Part shown: piece by piece, positions 35,916-44,614 of the stretch
Layout: every line of letters starts with the position of its first letter
Numbering within the stretch: the first letter of the stretch is position 1
Assembly: GCF_017565645.3 (NCBI RefSeq)
Contig: NZ_CP086136.1
Coordinates: 8,353,501 to 8,417,500, forward strand
Length of the DNA: 64,000 bases
Origin: Bradyrhizobium barranii subsp. barranii
GTDB taxonomy: Bacteria; Pseudomonadota; Alphaproteobacteria; Rhizobiales; Xanthobacteraceae
Direction: 5' to 3'
Position numbers and translations under genes: made by a program
The notes under the pieces: model-generated
What the model saw: the letters and a program-made list of their open reading frames with translations, nothing else
Database searches by the model: none
What the model was told of the DNA's origin: nothing

Positions 35916-36878
35916 ATGACGCGGCTGCGCTGTGCAATTCTCGACGACTATTTCAACCTCGCCCTCGACGTCGCCGACTGGCAAAAACTGTCCGATCGCG
36001 TCGACGTCAGCGTATTCAGCCATCCCTTTGCCTCGGAGCAGGCCGCGGCGAGCGCGCTGGCCGATTTCGAGATCATCTGCGCGATGCGCGAGCGCACGGC
36101 GTTCCCCAAGAGCCTGTTCGCGTCGCTGCCGAAGCTGAAGCTGCTTTTGACCTCCGGCATGCGCAACGCCTCGATCGACATGGAGGCTGCGAAGGCGCAA
36201 GGCGTTGCCATCGGCGGCACGCAATACTCCCGCGATCCGACCGCGCCGCTGACCATGGGCCTGATCCTCGAACTGACCCGCGGCATCGGCCGCGAAAATG
36301 CACGCATGCATGCGGGCGAGCCCTGGCAGAGCTTTGCCGGTGTCGAGATCGAGGGACTGACGCTCGGCGTCGTCGGGCTCGGCAAGCTCGGCAGCAAGAT
36401 GGCGGGTATTGCGAAAGCGTTCGGCATGAACGTGATCGCCTGGAGCCCGAACCTCACGCCGGAGAAGTGCGCGGCGGCCGGCGTCGGCTACGCCACCAAG
36501 GAGGAGCTGTTCGCCAAGGCCGATATCGTCACCATCCATGTGGTGCTGAGCGATCGTTCGCGCGGACTGGTCGGAGCTGCCGATCTCGCGCGGATGAAGC
36601 CGACGGCCTTCCTCGTCAACACCGCGCGCGGTCCGATCGTGGACGAGCAGGCGCTGCTGGAAGCCTTGCAGCAGCGGAAGATCGCGGGCGCCGGCATCGA
36701 CGTATTCTCGGTCGAGCCGCTGCCGGTCGACCATCCCTTCCGCAAGCTCGACAATCTCGTGCTGACGCCGCATCTCGGCTACGCCACCGAGGACGGCTTG
36801 CGCATCCATTACGGGCAGATGGTCGAGGCGATCGACGCCTTCACCGGGGGTCGCGAGCTGCCGCGCAAGCTGGCCTGA
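35916..36878 (+). CDS. D-isomer-specific 2-hydroxyacid dehydrogenase
   Basis: A 320-aa NAD-dependent dehydrogenase of the D-2-hydroxyacid family. The Rossmann motif is GVVGLGKLGSKMAGIAKAFG with WSPN at the next strand; catalytic Arg lies in NTARGPIVDEQALLEAL, and the Glu and His in VEPLPVDHPF and VLTPHLGYATEDG. The pattern is closest to phosphoglycerate/erythronate-type dehydrogenases. The substrate is not clear. A bidirectional terminator follows. Confidence 0.92.
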   Translation: MTRLRCAILDDYFNLALDVADWQKLSDRVDVSVFSHPFASEQAAASALADFEIICAMRERTAFPKSLFASLPKLKLLLTSGMRNASIDMEAAKAQGVAIGGTQYSRDPTAPLTMGLILELTRGIGRENARMHAGEPWQSFAGVEIEGLTLGVVGLGKLGSKMAGIAKAFGMNVIAWSPNLTPEKCAAAGVGYATKEELFAKADIVTIHVVLSDRSRGLVGAADLARMKPTAFLVNTARGPIVDEQALLEALQQRKIAGAGIDVFSVEPLPVDHPFRKLDNLVLTPHLGYATEDGLRIHYGQMVEAIDAFTGGRELPRKLA

Positions 36879-36884
36879 AACGAA

Positions 36885-36909
36885 AAGGGCGTGCCGACGG
36901 CACGCCCTT
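36885..36909. terminator. Bidirectional intrinsic terminator
   Basis: AAGGGCGTGCC-GAC-GGCACGCCCTT, a perfect 11-bp stem with flanking A-rich and T-containing sides, lies between the convergent dehydrogenase and L,D-transpeptidase genes. Confidence 0.8.
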
Positions 36910-36934
36910 CGCGATTTGAGCTGTTTCGAAGCGC

Positions 36935-38134
36935 TTAGCGCACGGTGACCGGCGCGGGCAACGGCGGCACCACGGTCGGCTGGGTGCCCGGGACGGGGCC
37001 AGCCTGGGCAGCCATCGGAGCCGGACCGGCAGCGCCCGACGTCGGCGCAGCGGAGGCGGTCGCCGTTCCCGGCGGCGGGCCACCCGGCATCACAACCACG
37101 CGGGTGCCGACCTTGACGCGGTCGAACAGGTCGGAGACGTCCTCGTTCAGCATGCCGATGCAGCCCGACGACACGAACTTGCCGATCGTCGAAGGCTGGT
37201 TGGTGCCGTGGATGCGGTAGACGGTCGAGCCGAGATACATCGCGCGTGCGCCGAGCGGATTGCCGGGGCCGCCGGCCATGAAGCGCGGCAGATAGGGCTG
37301 GCGCTCGATCATCTCGGTCGGCGGATGCCAATCCGGCCACTCGGCCTTGCGGGTGATCTTCTGCACGCCGGTCCAGGTGAAGCCATCGCGGCCGACGCGG
37401 ACGCCGTAGCGGATCGCACGGCCGCCTCCGAGCACGTAGTAGAGGTAGGTGTTCGGGGTATCGACGATGAGCGTTCCAGCCGGCTCCTTGGTCGCCAGCG
37501 AGACTTCCTGGCGGCGCAGGTTCGGCGACAACTGCGCGGGAGCAGCGTCGGGCTGCTCCTCGGGCGGCAGCGAAGCGATTGCCATCGGCCGGCCATCGTT
37601 GCCCACGGGCGGCTGGCCGGACTGAACCGTTCCGGTCGCGGCGGGACTACCGACGGCCTCCGGCGGACGCAGGCCGTCCCTGCCGGGTGCCTGACCCGGG
37701 CGATCGGCATAGATCACCGCGGGCGGGCCGGCGGGGCGGCCGTAGCGGGGATCGTCGGGCGACATCACGGGACCCTGCGGCGGCGCCGCCGAATAGACCG
37801 GCGGAGCGCCAGCCGGACGGCCATAGCGCGGATCATCGGGCGACATCACCGGCCCCTGCGGCGGGGTGGCGGAATAGACCGGCGGAGGGCCAGCCGGGCG
37901 GCCGTAGCGCGGATCGTCGGCCGGACCGGGCGGCGGCAGCGACGCCTGCGGCATCGCGTCGTCTTCGTCGTCCAGCGAGTCGAAATTCGGCGTGCGGTCG
38001 CCGGGGCGATATTCGGCCGGAGCGCCATAGCTCGGCGCCTGCTGGACCGGATAGCTCTGAGCCTGTGCGAGCGAGGTTCCCGCCGCAGCGACTGTTGCGG
38101 CAGCGCATATCGTCAGAAAATGTTTGATCATCAT
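36935..38134 (-). CDS. L,D-transpeptidase (YkuD) with proline-rich repeats
   Basis: A 399-aa exported cell-wall cross-linking enzyme. Signal peptide at residues 1-25. Residues about 70-150 contain three near-identical units of about 27 aa with DDPRYGRPAG and PPVYSATPPQGPVMSP, probably a wall-spanning linker. The YkuD domain (about 220-345) has the catalytic YRIHGTNQPSTIGKFVSSGC-IGM with active-site Cys. The C-terminal tail is again Pro/Ala-rich. Upstream the gene lacks an obvious partner. Confidence 0.93.
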   Translation of the reverse strand: MMIKHFLTICAAATVAAAGTSLAQAQSYPVQQAPSYGAPAEYRPGDRTPNFDSLDDEDDAMPQASLPPPGPADDPRYGRPAGPPPVYSATPPQGPVMSPDDPRYGRPAGAPPVYSAAPPQGPVMSPDDPRYGRPAGPPAVIYADRPGQAPGRDGLRPPEAVGSPAATGTVQSGQPPVGNDGRPMAIASLPPEEQPDAAPAQLSPNLRRQEVSLATKEPAGTLIVDTPNTYLYYVLGGGRAIRYGVRVGRDGFTWTGVQKITRKAEWPDWHPPTEMIERQPYLPRFMAGGPGNPLGARAMYLGSTVYRIHGTNQPSTIGKFVSSGCIGMLNEDVSDLFDRVKVGTRVVVMPGGPPPGTATASAAPTSGAAGPAPMAAQAGPVPGTQPTVVPPLPAPVTVR

Positions 38135-38497
38135 CGCTCTTGTATAGTCCCCGAGCCCATCCGGACCGTTAACGGCCAGATGACCGAAGATAGCGGCACA
38201 TTCAAGACATTACAGGCTGATTTGTGCCTGAGTTAGCGATTTGTGATGCAGGCACACACAGTTGCCTCGTTGCATCACGGGGCGGAAATCGCATCGGGCC
38301 GTAGATTGCCGGAGTCTCCGGCCCCGAATTTAAGGGAACGGCGCGGAGGCGTTGCGATATGTTCGAATCAGCCTGATTCGCCTCCGCTCTGAGCTTCTGT
38401 CCCGGCGTGGCGAACGGCAATCAGTACCGTCACCGCGTTCAGATGGCTCTTGGGTCCCGGCCGCCACCCGCCGGGGCGGAAATTCGTAACCCGTCCG
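38135..38497. other. Intergenic stretch between divergent genes
   Basis: About 360 bp between the L,D-transpeptidase (minus) and the gene at 38498 (plus). It holds the promoters of both, and an inverted pair CCGGAGTCTCCGG near 38310. No additional gene or known element is recognised. Confidence 0.35.
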
Positions 38498-39268
38498 ATG
38501 CTTCCCGGCTTTCGCTTCCTGTTTGCCGCGATCGTGCTGTCAACCTCCATCCTGGTGTTCGGCCTAGGTGCCGCCGCGCTGCTGCGGGCCACCCACGAGC
38601 AGTATGTCAGCAACCCCTCCTGGCGGAACGGCCCGCAGGAGAAGGTGTTTGCGCAGGCTTCCGAGCCGGCCCAGCCGGTGCTGGCGGCCCTCCGCGCCGA
38701 GCCGGAGCCGGCCGCCGAGCCCACGCCATCGCTGCGCGACCGAGTGCCGACCATCGGCTTGCCGGCGAACGAGCCCGAACAGGTGGCCGCCCTGACGACC
38801 GAGCCCGACGTGCCGCCGCAGGTCACCGAGGCCGCGCCTCCGGTCGCCGAACCGGTGCAGGCCGAGGCCACGACGGAAGCCATCGCGCCGGCTCCTGCCG
38901 ACACACTCACCCCGGCCGACACAACGGCATCGATCCCCGAGGCCACGCCTGCCGTGACGGCCAGCGAACCGGCGCCGGCCGATCCCGGTGCGGCCCTCGC
39001 CTCCCCGGTGCCCGACATTGCCCCGGCCAAGGTGGCCGCGCTGAACGATCCGGCGGCACCGGCCTTGAAGGATGCGCCGGCGAAGGCCAAGGGAGACGCG
39101 AAGGCGGACAGCAGCGCCCCGGACAGCAAGGCGGCCAAGCGCCAGGCAAAGGCGAAGAAGCGGCACCGCATGGTGCAGCGTCCTCCGCCCCAGCAGTTGC
39201 GGCAGAGCTATGATCTGTTCGGCCAGCAGCAGATGCTGGCGACAACGGCCACGCGCACGCGTCAGTAA
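38498..39268 (+). CDS. Membrane-anchored Ala/Pro-rich protein
   Basis: A 256-aa product with an N-terminal membrane anchor (residues about 5-28, FRFLFAAIVLSTSILVFGLG) followed by a region rich in Ala, Pro, Glu and Thr, and ending in a basic tail (KAAKRQAKAKKRHRMVQRPP). The composition fits a periplasm-spanning linker protein. Similar proteins appear near cell-wall genes in Bradyrhizobium; function unknown. ATG 38498 starts just before the hydrophobic segment. Confidence 0.65.
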   Translation: MLPGFRFLFAAIVLSTSILVFGLGAAALLRATHEQYVSNPSWRNGPQEKVFAQASEPAQPVLAALRAEPEPAAEPTPSLRDRVPTIGLPANEPEQVAALTTEPDVPPQVTEAAPPVAEPVQAEATTEAIAPAPADTLTPADTTASIPEATPAVTASEPAPADPGAALASPVPDIAPAKVAALNDPAAPALKDAPAKAKGDAKADSSAPDSKAAKRQAKAKKRHRMVQRPPPQQLRQSYDLFGQQQMLATTATRTRQ

Positions 39269-39270
39269 GG

Positions 39271-40125
39271 CTACGCCGGCCCGGTCGCGACCGGCGGGCC
39301 GCCGGTCTGGCCCCACTCCGACCACGAGCCGTCATAGAGCGCGGTGTCGGTGATGCCGAGGCGATAGAGTGCGAGCGTCAACACGCCGGCGGACACGCCC
39401 GAACCGCAGCTCGTCACGATCGGCGCATCGAGCTTGACGCCGGCGTTCGCGAAGGCGGCGCGGAGATCGTCGAGCGGCTTCATGGTGCCGGTCGCGGCAT
39501 CGAACAGCTGATTGTAGGGCACGTTGCGGGCGCCGGGGATGTGGCCGGAGCGGATGCCCGCGCGCGGCTCGGGCGCGCGGCCCTCGAAGCGGTCGGCGGC
39601 GCGTGCGTCGATTACCTGCTCCTTGCTGCTTTCGACGTTGGCGATCAGCTGCTGCATGCTGCGCACGCGCTTTGAATCGTAGCTCGCCCTAAACGTCGCG
39701 GGCTTAGGCTTCACCTCGCCGCTCTCGACCGGACGCCCCTCGGCGCGCCACTTCTTCAGCCCGCCATTGAGGATGCGCACATTGCTGTGGCCGAAAGCTA
39801 GGAACATCCACCATGCGCGGGGAGCAGCAACCCAGCCGCCGGCATCGTAGAGGACGACGGTGTCGACATTGGAGATGCCGAGTTGGCCTGCGTCACGGCC
39901 GAACTGCTCGGCGCTCGGATACATGTGCGGCAGCGGGTTGGAATGATCCGACACCGCATCGACGTCGAAGAACACGGCGCCCGGCAGATGCGCGGCGAGA
40001 TAATCGTCCTTCGGCAGCGGCAGCACGCCCGGCAGCTTGAAGCTGGCGTCGAGGATCTTGACGTTGGCGTCGCCAATGTGGGCGGCGAGCCATTCGGTGG
40101 AGACGAGGGGGTCGGTGGCGGTCAT
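39271..40125 (-). CDS. sseA: 3-mercaptopyruvate/thiosulfate sulfurtransferase
   Basis: A 284-aa enzyme with two rhodanese domains. The inactive N-terminal domain has LVSTEWLAAHIGDANVKILD; the C-terminal active loop is VTSCGSGVSAGVLTLAL, in which CGSGVSA marks mercaptopyruvate sulfurtransferases (rhodaneses have CRxGxx[TR]). It converges on the preceding gene with only 2 bp between stops. Role in cysteine catabolism and cyanide/sulfur handling. Confidence 0.92.
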   Translation of the reverse strand: MTATDPLVSTEWLAAHIGDANVKILDASFKLPGVLPLPKDDYLAAHLPGAVFFDVDAVSDHSNPLPHMYPSAEQFGRDAGQLGISNVDTVVLYDAGGWVAAPRAWWMFLAFGHSNVRILNGGLKKWRAEGRPVESGEVKPKPATFRASYDSKRVRSMQQLIANVESSKEQVIDARAADRFEGRAPEPRAGIRSGHIPGARNVPYNQLFDAATGTMKPLDDLRAAFANAGVKLDAPIVTSCGSGVSAGVLTLALYRLGITDTALYDGSWSEWGQTGGPPVATGPA

Positions 40126-40195
40126 GCGAGGTCTTTCTTGTCATTCCGAAGTTGAAGCAATGCGCATCAAACTCCGCTGTCATCGCCCGGCTTGA

Positions 40196-41464
40196 TGTTT
40201 AGTCCGGAGACATGGCTGACACCTGTTCGGACACATCACTGACAGGTTGGCCATTGGTCAAGTCGATCGATGCGACCTGCCAGCTGGCGAAGAAGATTCC
40301 GTAGTGGCCGTCACGAACCAGTGGCCGGATGGCAAGGCGTTCGCGGGCGAAGGCCTGGGGAACTTTCCAGAAGCGTCCCTTGAAGGAGATGTAGGGTCTT
40401 GTCGATGAGACCCTGCGCACGATCTCGCCGCTGTCGTATTCGACGTTCGGAACGCGGGCCGGCATGGGGCGAGCACTTGGCCGGAAGCGATCGGCAGGGA
40501 CCTGCATATCGAGGCCTTGGTGAGGCCGCTCCAGATTGTAGACCGGCCGCCAGGCGTCGAAGGCGCGCTGGACTTCCGGGAGAGTTCGGAAGCGGCGCAT
40601 TGCAAACACCTCGGCCTTCAGGGTGCGATGGAAGCGCTCGTTCTTGCCGCGGGCCTGTGGGTGGCATGGCCTGGCGTGCACCACCCTGACGCCAAGCTTG
40701 AGCAGCCACACCTTCAGTCCGGTCCAACGAATGCCGGACGTATCGCCCCAGGGTGAGCCATTGTCGGTGTAGAAGGCCTCTGGCAGGCCATAGCAGCGGA
40801 ACGTCGTCGACAGGTGATTCTGCACGGTGAGACGCTGCTCGTCGGCACATGCCTTCAGGCACAGCACGTAGCGCGAGTGATCGTCGACGATGGTCAGCGG
40901 ATGGCATCGTGTCCCGTCGGCCAGCGGCAGGTGGCCCTTGAAGTCCATCTGCCACAGCAGATTGGGAGCTTCCTTCTCGAACCGGTGGCCCGGATTGGGC
41001 GGCGCATTCTCACTCGGTTTGACCCGGCCGTTCCGACACAGGATCTGGTGCACCGTTGATGGCACAGGCACCGTCTGCCCGCCCCGCTTCAGGCAATGGG
41101 CAATCTTCCGTGCTCCCCAAGCCGGATGCTTGTCGCGTACAGCCAGGACTTCTACTTCGACCGCAGCCTCACTCCGCTTGGGCATCGCATGCGGGCGCCG
41201 GGAGCGGTCGGCCAGCTCCCGATCGCCGGCCTGCCAGCGCGCCAGCCACTTGTAGCCGACGTCAGGACTGACGTTGAACCGACGGCACAGTTCGCGCCGG
41301 TTGGCGCCCTCCTGCAAAGCCAGCCGCACAAACTCGTGACGCTGATCCATCACTGACACCTCGCTCCAAGGCATGGACGGCCTCCCGAATCGGACCAATC
41401 CAGCCAATGTTGATGTGTCAGCTATGTCTCCGAACACCCGTCAGTGATCTGTCCGGGCTAAACA
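40196..41464 (-). mobile_element. IS481-family insertion sequence
   Basis: A 1,269-bp element with ends TGTTTAG...CTAAACA and a 5-bp target duplication CTTGA (40191-40195, 41465-41469). Both ends contain further copies of CTGACA/GACACC-type subterminal motifs (GGAGACAT-GCTGACAC at both ends). It encodes one intact transposase on the minus strand. Only one copy lies in the window. Confidence 0.92.
40199..41374 (-). CDS. IS481 family transposase
   Basis: A 391-aa DDE transposase. N-terminal helix-turn-helix (residues about 25-75, ANRRELCRRFNVSPDVGYKW), second HTH to about 140, then an rve core with catalytic D in LLWQMDFKGHLPL, D in FYTDNGSPWG and E in GKNERFHRTLKAEV. The C-terminal part contains a conserved RPYISFKGRFWKVPQAF block. 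GGGAGG lies upstream of ATG 41374. The stop is 3 bp inside the left end of the element. Confidence 0.94.
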   Translation of the reverse strand: MPWSEVSVMDQRHEFVRLALQEGANRRELCRRFNVSPDVGYKWLARWQAGDRELADRSRRPHAMPKRSEAAVEVEVLAVRDKHPAWGARKIAHCLKRGGQTVPVPSTVHQILCRNGRVKPSENAPPNPGHRFEKEAPNLLWQMDFKGHLPLADGTRCHPLTIVDDHSRYVLCLKACADEQRLTVQNHLSTTFRCYGLPEAFYTDNGSPWGDTSGIRWTGLKVWLLKLGVRVVHARPCHPQARGKNERFHRTLKAEVFAMRRFRTLPEVQRAFDAWRPVYNLERPHQGLDMQVPADRFRPSARPMPARVPNVEYDSGEIVRRVSSTRPYISFKGRFWKVPQAFARERLAIRPLVRDGHYGIFFASWQVASIDLTNGQPVSDVSEQVSAMSPD

Positions 41465-41585
41465 CTTGACCGGGCGATCCAGTATTCCAGAGGCGCTTGT
41501 GATTGAGTCGAGAAGCTGCGGCGTACTGGATTCCCCGCTTTCGCGGGGAATGACAGCGGAGATTGGTGCGACAGCGCAGCACTTC

Positions 41586-41999
41586 TCACCCCTTCTTCTT
41601 CGGCTCCCACTGCTCCACCGGACCGCCGGCATCGCGCCAGGCGGCATAGCCGCCGGCGATGTGGGCGACGGGCTTCAAGCCCATGTCCTTGGCGGTCTTC
41701 GCCGCGAGCGCGGAGCGCATGCCGCCGGCGCAATGGAAGACGAATTTCTTGTCTTCCTGGAAGATCGGTTTTGCGTAGGGGCTCTGCGGATCGATCCAGA
41801 ATTCGAGCATGCCGCGGGTGCAGGCGAACGCGCCGGGGATGCGGCCGTCGCGCTCGATCTCGCGGGGGTCGCGGATGTCGACGATGACGACGTCACCGTT
41901 CTTGGAGATCTCGATGGCCTCCTTGGCGTTGAGCGTCTCGATCTCGGCATTGGCCTCGTCGATCAGCGCCTTGATGCCGCGGGTGATGGTCTGGGGCAT
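41586..41999 (-). CDS. Single-domain rhodanese
   Basis: A 137-aa sulfurtransferase-like protein with the catalytic loop HCAGGMRSALAAKTAKDMG, in which the active Cys is present. The DIRDPREIERDGRIPGA block is the usual CH2A region. N-terminal residues 1-30 are an extra helix. No signal peptide. Together with the upstream mercaptopyruvate sulfurtransferase it was once only about 1.5 kb minus the IS away. Sulfur donor or redox role is not known. Confidence 0.88.
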   Translation of the reverse strand: MPQTITRGIKALIDEANAEIETLNAKEAIEISKNGDVVIVDIRDPREIERDGRIPGAFACTRGMLEFWIDPQSPYAKPIFQEDKKFVFHCAGGMRSALAAKTAKDMGLKPVAHIAGGYAAWRDAGGPVEQWEPKKKG

Positions 42000-42055
42000 G
42001 TGGTTCTCCCTCTTGTCGGCCTCTGCGCGGCCGTCCGGACTGACGGCGCGTGCAG

Positions 42056-43231
42056 CTAGTGCGTCAATTCCTTCATCGCACCCTCAAGCCCCTCGATCGT
42101 GATCGGGTACATGCGGTTGGCAAAGATGCGTTTGATGATGGTGGTCGATTCCGAATAGTCCCAGTGCTTCTGCTGCACCGGATTGAGCCACACCGTATGC
42201 GGATAGGTGCGGATGATGCGATCGAGCCAGACCGAGCCCGGCTCCTCGTTGACGTGCTCGACCGAGCCGCCCGGCACCATGATCTCGTAAGGCGACATCG
42301 AGGCGTCGCCGACGAACACGACCTTGTAGTCGTGCGGGTATTTGTGCAGCACGTCCCAGGTCGGCGTGCGGTCGGTGAAGCGGCGCTTGTTCTGCTTCCA
42401 CACGCCCTCATAGAGGCAGTTGTGGAAGTAGAAATACTCCATGTGCTTGAACTCGCTCTTCGCCGCCGAGAACAGCTCCTCGACCTGCTCGATATGCGAG
42501 TCCATGGAGCCACCGATGTCGAAGAACACCAGGAGCTTCACCGCATTGCGCCGCTCGGGGCGCATGTGGACGTCGAGATAGCCGTGATTGGCGGTCTCGC
42601 GGATGGTGGTGTCGAGATCGAGCTCGTCGGGCGCGCCGGTGCGCGCAAACTTGCGCAGGCGGCGCAGCGCCACCTTGATGTTGCGGATGCCGAGCTCGAC
42701 ATTGCCGTCGAGGTCTTTGAACTCGCGCTTGTCCCACACCTTCACGGCGCGGTTGTTGCGGTTCTTCTCCTGGCCGATGCGAACGCCTTCGGGATTGTAG
42801 CCGTGGGCGCCGAACGGCGAGGTACCGGCAGTGCCAATCCACTTCGAGCCGCCCTGGTGCCGGCCCTTCTGCTCCTCGAGGCGCTTCTTCAGCGTCTCCA
42901 TGAGCTTGTCCCAGCCCATGGCCTCGATCTGCTTTTTCTCCTCCTCGCTGAGGTATTTCTCGGCAAGCTTCTTCAGCCACTCCTCGGGGATCTCCGCCTT
43001 CTCCATGGCGTCGAGCAGGCTTTCGAGCCCCTTGAACACCGTGCCGAAGACGCGGTCGAACTTGTCGAGGTTGCGCTCGTCCTTCACCAGCGAGGTGCGC
43101 GACAGATAGTAGAAATTCTCGACCGAATAGTCCGACAGATCAGCGTCGAGCGCCTCCATCAGCGTGAGGTATTCGCGCAGCGTCACGGGGACCTGCGCAT
43201 CGCGCAGAGAAGTGAAGAATTGCAGGAACAT
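42056..43231 (-). CDS. CoxE-like VWA domain protein
   Basis: A 391-aa product with a helical N-terminal half and a C-terminal von Willebrand A domain. The MIDAS motif is DIGGSMD (LLVFFDIGGSMDSHIEQVEE), a family variant of DxSxS, and GDASMSPYEI supplies the later metal-site residue. CoxE-type proteins work with MoxR AAA+ ATPases in maturation of metalloenzymes; the MoxR gene lies divergently at 43706. ATG 43231 starts MFLQFFTSLRDAQVPVTLRE, the conserved beginning. The frame is open for another kilobase upstream but overlaps other genes. Confidence 0.9.
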   Translation of the reverse strand: MFLQFFTSLRDAQVPVTLREYLTLMEALDADLSDYSVENFYYLSRTSLVKDERNLDKFDRVFGTVFKGLESLLDAMEKAEIPEEWLKKLAEKYLSEEEKKQIEAMGWDKLMETLKKRLEEQKGRHQGGSKWIGTAGTSPFGAHGYNPEGVRIGQEKNRNNRAVKVWDKREFKDLDGNVELGIRNIKVALRRLRKFARTGAPDELDLDTTIRETANHGYLDVHMRPERRNAVKLLVFFDIGGSMDSHIEQVEELFSAAKSEFKHMEYFYFHNCLYEGVWKQNKRRFTDRTPTWDVLHKYPHDYKVVFVGDASMSPYEIMVPGGSVEHVNEEPGSVWLDRIIRTYPHTVWLNPVQQKHWDYSESTTIIKRIFANRMYPITIEGLEGAMKELTH

Positions 43232-43354
43232 GGGTGACAGATTGCCCGTCGGGGGGCGAACGTCAAGGGGCCGAGCCCGCCGCGGGACGCTGGACCGGTC
43301 GGCTTTTTGCTCTAGAATTGACCGTCTCACGGGGGTGTTTTGGGGACGTTTGCA

Positions 43355-43600
43355 ATGGGAATTCTCGCAGCGCTCATCATTGGCGCGATCGCCGGCTGGC
43401 TTGCCGGCAAGATTGTCCATGGGGCGGGATTTGGGCTGATCGGCAACATGGTCGTCGGCATCATCGGCGCGCTGGTGGCGAGCTGGGTGCTGCCGCAACT
43501 GCATATTGCGCTGGCCACCGGCACGATCGGCGCCATCGTGGACGCCACCATCGGCGCGGTGATTGTGCTCGTCATCCTTTCGCTGATAAAACGGGTCTGA
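43355..43600 (+). CDS. GlsB/YeaQ/YmgE-type small membrane protein
   Basis: An 81-aa, three-span membrane protein with the repeated GAIAGWLAGKIVHGAGFG and GNMVVGIIGALVASWVLPQL pattern and a C-terminal GAIVDATIGAVIVLVILSLI. This family, often annotated transglycosylase-associated, is commonly stress induced. GGGGA lies upstream of ATG 43355. It lies between the divergent CoxE-like and MoxR genes. Confidence 0.88.
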   Translation: MGILAALIIGAIAGWLAGKIVHGAGFGLIGNMVVGIIGALVASWVLPQLHIALATGTIGAIVDATIGAVIVLVILSLIKRV

Positions 43601-43705
43601 AAGCCTGACCGAACCAGGAACGGCCGCCATGAGCGGCCGTTCCCATGTCGCGACCGGGGCAATGAAATTGGCAACGCCCGGGACGACGACCAACAAGGAC
43701 GCGCG

Positions 43706-44548
43706 ATGAAATTTACCGGCACCAAGGACTATGTTGCGACCGACGATCTCAAGGTCGCCGTCAATGCCTCGATCGTGCTGGAGCGCCCGCTGCTCATCAA
43801 GGGCGAGCCCGGCACCGGCAAGACCGTGCTGGCGGAGGAAGTGGCGAAGGCGCTGAACGCGCCGCTTTTGACCTGGCACATCAAGTCCACCACCAAGGCG
43901 CAGCAGGGCCTCTACGAATACGACGCGGTGTCGCGCCTGCGCGACAGCCAGCTCGGCGATGCCCGCGTCTCCGACATCAGGAACTACATCAAGCGCGGCA
44001 AGCTGTGGGACGCCTTCACCGCCGAGCAGCGCCCGGTGCTGCTGATCGACGAGATCGACAAGGCCGACATCGAATTCCCGAACGACCTGCTCCTCGAGCT
44101 CGACCGCATGGAATTCCATGTCTACGAGACCGGCGAGACGATCAAGGCCAAGCAGCGCCCGATCATGATGATCACCTCCAACAACGAGAAGGAGCTGCCG
44201 GACGCCTTCCTGCGCCGCTGCTTCTTCCACTACATCAAGTTCCCCGACGCCGACACGATGGGACGCATCGTCGACGTCCACTTCCCCGGCATCAAGAAGC
44301 GCCTGGTCGAGGAAGCGCTGCGCATCTTCTTCGAAGTGCGCGAGGTGCCCGGTCTGAAGAAAAAGCCCTCAACCTCCGAGCTGCTCGACTGGCTCAAGCT
44401 GCTGCTCAACGAGGACATGAGCGTCGAGCAACTGCGCGAACGCGACCCGCGCAAGCTGATCCCGCCGCTGCACGGCGCGCTGCTCAAGAACGAGCAGGAC
44501 GTGCACCTGTTCGAGCGGCTGGCGTTCTTGAGCCGGAGAGAGGTTTGA
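43706..44548 (+). CDS. MoxR family AAA+ ATPase
   Basis: A 280-aa chaperone-like ATPase with Walker A GEPGTGKTVLAEEV, Walker B VLLIDEIDKAD and sensor 1 (MMITSNNEKELPD) plus the arginine region FLRRCFFHYI. MoxR proteins activate metalloenzymes together with VWA partners; the CoxE-like gene at 42056-43231 is the obvious partner, although oriented divergently. The sequence closely fits the CbbQ/CoxD-like subgroup. The metalloenzyme target is not in the window. Confidence 0.92.
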   Translation: MKFTGTKDYVATDDLKVAVNASIVLERPLLIKGEPGTGKTVLAEEVAKALNAPLLTWHIKSTTKAQQGLYEYDAVSRLRDSQLGDARVSDIRNYIKRGKLWDAFTAEQRPVLLIDEIDKADIEFPNDLLLELDRMEFHVYETGETIKAKQRPIMMITSNNEKELPDAFLRRCFFHYIKFPDADTMGRIVDVHFPGIKKRLVEEALRIFFEVREVPGLKKKPSTSELLDWLKLLLNEDMSVEQLRERDPRKLIPPLHGALLKNEQDVHLFERLAFLSRREV

Positions 44549-44614
44549 TCTGCCAGCGCGCAGAAACAACCTGACCGCAATTCCTACCGCTACTCTGGGC
44601 CGCGCTTCCCAGCG

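Larger units (their letters stand above)
40174..41559. repeat. Palindromic repeat split by IS481
   Basis: Outer arms CCGCTGTCAT (40174-40183) and ATGACAGCGG (41550-41559). The first inner hairpin ATCGCCCGG-CTTGA-CCGGGCGAT is interrupted by the IS exactly in its 5-nt loop; CTTGA is the duplicated target. A second inner hairpin is CCCCGC/GCGGGG. Related to the repeat at 18680. Confidence 0.85.

Noticed and set aside
35814..37340. 508-codon minus-strand frame antisense to the hydroxyacid dehydrogenase
   Set aside because: The dehydrogenase on the plus strand has full family motifs; the antisense frame has none.
42056..44281. 741-codon minus-strand frame extending beyond the CoxE-like protein
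   Set aside because: Residues before position 43231 overlap the MoxR and GlsB genes antisense. The conserved family start is at 43231.
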